The notes under the pieces are model-generated. The model saw only the letters and a list, made by a program, of their open reading frames with translations. It did no database searches and was not told where the DNA came from. A stretch of 8,418 nt of DNA from Chloroflexota bacterium (GTDB taxonomy: Bacteria; Chloroflexota; Anaerolineae; B4-G1; SLSP01), in NCBI GenBank assembly GCA_022707665.1, contig JAKJAE010000099.1, forward strand, positions 1 to 8,418, read 5' to 3'. Positions 6,503 through 8,418 of this stretch are shown here, piece after piece (position 1 is the stretch's first letter; each line of letters opens with the position of its first letter). The translations under genes and the position numbers were made by a program.

Positions 6503-7987
6503 TTGGCTACTGAGATTCACCACGCTCGTGCGCTGCGCGCAAGGCTACTCGCAGATCCGTACCGACCCCTCTACCACGTCGTCACGCCCGAGGGCGTGTG
6601 TGCGCCGTTTGATCCCAACGGGGCACTCTTCTGGAATGGGCGCTACCACCTTCATATGATCGTGCAGACCGAAGAGGGCCATTGCTGGCACCACATCTCC
6701 AGCCACGATCTGATCCACTGGCGCCACCACGGCCTGTCTCTCGAGCCCGGCGGCGTCGATGAGGGGATCTTTAGCGGGGGCGCCTTCATCGACAGAGACG
6801 GCGTCCCTACGATCACCTATTGGGGACTGGGGGAGAGCGCCGGCATCTGCCTCGCCACGAGCACCGATCCCGACCTTGCTGTCTGGACCAAGAGCCCACA
6901 CAATCCTGTGATCCCCCAGACGTCGCTGGGCATCCACGAAGACGGTCACGGGCTGGTCTATGGCGCAGCTGACCCTTCGGCGATCTGGATCCACGAAGGG
7001 CGCTACTATATGCTCACCGGGAACCTGCTGGTCCTGCGGGCATACGGGATCGAGCGCGACCTGGATGAGCACAAGGGCGACACTGCCTATCTCTTCGTTT
7101 CCGACGACCTGGCCCGCTGGGACTACCTTGGCCCCTTCTATGCATCGCGCCGGGTGTGGACTCGGGCGGATGAGGATGACATGTGCCCCGACTTCTTCCC
7201 GCTGGGCGACCGCCATATGCTGCTGTTCATCAGCCACAATCTGGGGTGCCAGTATTACCTCGGACGTTACGAGGGTGCGCGCTTTGTTCCCGAGACCCAC
7301 GGGCGGATGACCTGGGTCGACAACGCTTTCTTTGCGCCGGAGAGCCTGCTCGACGACAGGGGCCGGCGCATCATGTGGGCCTGGGTGTTCGACGGGCGTG
7401 AGCCCGCAACCCGTGAGGCAAGTGGGTGGTCCGGGACGCTGAGCCTGCCACGGGTGCTCTGGTTGGGCGAGGACCACACGTTGCGCATAGCACCGCCCGA
7501 GGAGCTTGCCTTGCTGCGCACGCATCCGAGAGACTATCGCGATCTCACGGTCGCAGCTGACAGCGAGGTGGACCTGGAGATGATCCGGGGCAACAGCCTC
7601 GAGTTGGTTGTGGAGATGGCCGTGGGCACCGCCACCGAGGCCGGGATCAAGGTGTGTTGCTCGCCGGACCGCGCCGAGGAGACCCGAATCTTCTATGATG
7701 CCGTGGTGAAGAAGCTGAAGGTGGACACGACCCGGTCAAGCCTGGGCGAGGGACCCAAGGTCGTGGAGGCGGGGCCGTTCGAGTTGGGCGCAGACGAGAC
7801 CCTTCTGATGCATATCTTCATCGACCGCTCGATCGTCGAGGTGTTTGCTAACGACCGGCAGGCTGTGACGCGCTGCATCTATCCCACGCAACCCGACAGC
7901 CTGGGCGTGTCGCTGTTCAGCACGGGCGGTGCCGTGGAGGTGCCCTCGGTACAAGACTGGGAGATGGCCGCCGCTAATCCCTGGTGA
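6503..7987 (+). CDS. Glycoside hydrolase family 32 (fructosidase-like), divergent subfamily
   Basis: A 494-residue enzyme of the beta-fructosidase superfamily, with a five-bladed propeller (about 20-335) and a C-terminal beta-sandwich (about 345-485). FDPNG (36-40) supplies the nucleophile Asp37. SGGAFID (91-97) follows, and ADP (156-158) stands where the RDP motif holds the transition-state stabilising Asp157. The Glu-Cys-Pro-Asp motif reads MCPD (227-230), so the usual acid/base Glu is Met. FFAPES (276-281) with RRIMWAWVFD (288-297) matches the family's Phe-Tyr-Ala-Pro-Gln region. The sandwich has IFIDRSIVEVFAND (438-451), a hallmark of GH32 C-terminal domains. There is no signal peptide, so the substrate must be taken up first. 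Classical members release fructose from sucrose, inulin or levan. Here the substrate is open, given the altered motifs. TTG is chosen as the start because of the GGAGG before it and the promoter at 6430-6459. Confidence 0.87.
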   Translation: MATEIHHARALRARLLADPYRPLYHVVTPEGVCAPFDPNGALFWNGRYHLHMIVQTEEGHCWHHISSHDLIHWRHHGLSLEPGGVDEGIFSGGAFIDRDGVPTITYWGLGESAGICLATSTDPDLAVWTKSPHNPVIPQTSLGIHEDGHGLVYGAADPSAIWIHEGRYYMLTGNLLVLRAYGIERDLDEHKGDTAYLFVSDDLARWDYLGPFYASRRVWTRADEDDMCPDFFPLGDRHMLLFISHNLGCQYYLGRYEGARFVPETHGRMTWVDNAFFAPESLLDDRGRRIMWAWVFDGREPATREASGWSGTLSLPRVLWLGEDHTLRIAPPEELALLRTHPRDYRDLTVAADSEVDLEMIRGNSLELVVEMAVGTATEAGIKVCCSPDRAEETRIFYDAVVKKLKVDTTRSSLGEGPKVVEAGPFELGADETLLMHIFIDRSIVEVFANDRQAVTRCIYPTQPDSLGVSLFSTGGAVEVPSVQDWEMAAANPW

Positions 7988-8091
7988 TCCGGCCAGGCTG
8001 TACAGATCGCCCGGGCAGAACCGGTCGATGGGGTAGCCGATAGCGGGCGAGCCTGCGCTTAGTTAGTGACTAGACATAGTGGGAGGGCAGG
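7988..8091 (+). other. Spacer between the GH32 and GH3 genes
   Basis: 104 bp without a gene. It contains a CCCGGG palindrome (8010-8015) and an imperfect inverted repeat, TTAGT (8059-8063) and ACTAG (8069-8073), about 10 bp before the GH3 ribosome binding site. I see no convincing terminator or promoter, so read-through from the GH32 gene is the simplest reading. Confidence 0.4.
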
Positions 8092-8418
8092 ATGGCGCGT
8101 GATCTCAAGGCACTGGTCGGCAAGCTGACCCTGGAGGAGAAGGCTTCACTCTGTTCAGGGCTCGATGCGTGGCGCACCAAGGCTATCGAGCGATTGGGGA
8201 TCCCATCGACTATGATGGCCGACGGCCCGCATGGACTGCGCAAACAATCCGGTGACACGGCCGGTTTCGAGGGCACAACCGCACCAGCGACCTGTTTCCC
8301 AACGGGTGCTGGATTGGCCGCCACGTGGGATCGGGATCTGGTCGCTCGCGTCGGTGCCGCGATCGCCGCAGAAGCACAGGCCGAGGATGTCGGTATCGTG
8401 CTTGGGCCAGCCGTCAAT
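8092..8418 (+). CDS. Glycoside hydrolase family 3, N-terminal part (runs off the right edge)
   Basis: 109 codons are open from the ATG to the window end, so the gene is partial. GGGAGG (8081-8086) precedes the ATG by 5 nt. The start LVGKLTLEEKASLCSG (8-23) is the usual opening of GH3 beta-glucosidases. ADGPHGLR (43-50) holds the conserved Asp44 that binds the sugar in subsite -1. FPTGAGLAATWDRDL (69-83) and GIVLGPAVN (101-109) are the next standard blocks of the (beta/alpha)8 domain. The nucleophile Asp (Ser-Asp-Trp motif) would lie beyond the edge. The opening resembles the BglB-like group, which includes beta-glucosidases, beta-xylosidases and related enzymes, so specificity is not set. No signal peptide is visible, so the enzyme is probably cytoplasmic. 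It follows the GH32 gene by 104 bp in the same direction. Confidence 0.9.
   Translation, partial: MARDLKALVGKLTLEEKASLCSGLDAWRTKAIERLGIPSTMMADGPHGLRKQSGDTAGFEGTTAPATCFPTGAGLAATWDRDLVARVGAAIAAEAQAEDVGIVLGPAVN

Noticed and set aside
6545..7525. A 326-codon open frame on the minus strand
   Set aside because: It is antisense to the GH32 gene, whose motifs are unambiguous across the same stretch.
8059..8073. Inverted repeat TTAGT/ACTAG ahead of the GH3 gene as an operator
   Set aside because: The arms are short, imperfect and close to the ribosome binding site, and no regulator gene is visible; it is mentioned only in the spacer entry.

Overview
The window is GC-rich bacterial DNA with densely packed genes, GTG and TTG starts, and clear Shine-Dalgarno sites. 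Gene content suggests an anaerobic or facultatively anaerobic soil, sediment or hot-spring type bacterium, most likely Chloroflexota. The basis is a Yip1-like membrane protein beside a MacB-type ABC exporter with a CARDB-repeat secreted partner, a flavodoxin/ferredoxin fusion of the EFR1 type, and carbohydrate hydrolases. No 16S or other marker gene is present, so this placement is an inference.

Left edge (1-561): a minus-strand gene for a secreted protein of unknown function runs off the left end. It starts at 294, facing away from the rest of the window. The 267-bp divergent spacer holds a good sigma70-like promoter for the rightward genes and a 12-bp palindrome that could be an operator.

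Centre (562-6310): five rightward genes look like one transcription unit, with junctions of 32 bp, a 4-bp ATGA overlap, 13 bp and 38 bp. They encode a Yip1-family membrane protein, a MacB/LolD-type ABC ATPase, a 662-residue secreted protein with an N-terminal beta domain and four CARDB/APHP-like repeats, a MacB/FtsX-type permease, and a flavodoxin-like protein with two 4Fe-4S clusters. The first four plausibly form an envelope ABC machine. The repeat protein sits where a MacA-type membrane-fusion protein would sit in a diderm bacterium. The redox protein may be only a passenger of the operon.

Right side (6311-8418): after a possible weak terminator there is a new promoter (TTGCCG, 18 bp, TATACT). 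It drives a cytoplasmic glycoside hydrolase family 32 gene that starts at TTG. About 100 bp further on begins a glycoside hydrolase family 3 beta-glucosidase-like gene, cut off by the window end. Together they suggest a small intracellular sugar-utilisation cluster.

The points most worth a second look are the GH32 enzyme, which lacks the usual acid/base Glu of the Glu-Cys motif, and the four-gene exporter with its CARDB subunit. I saw no mobile element, CRISPR array, tRNA or rRNA.
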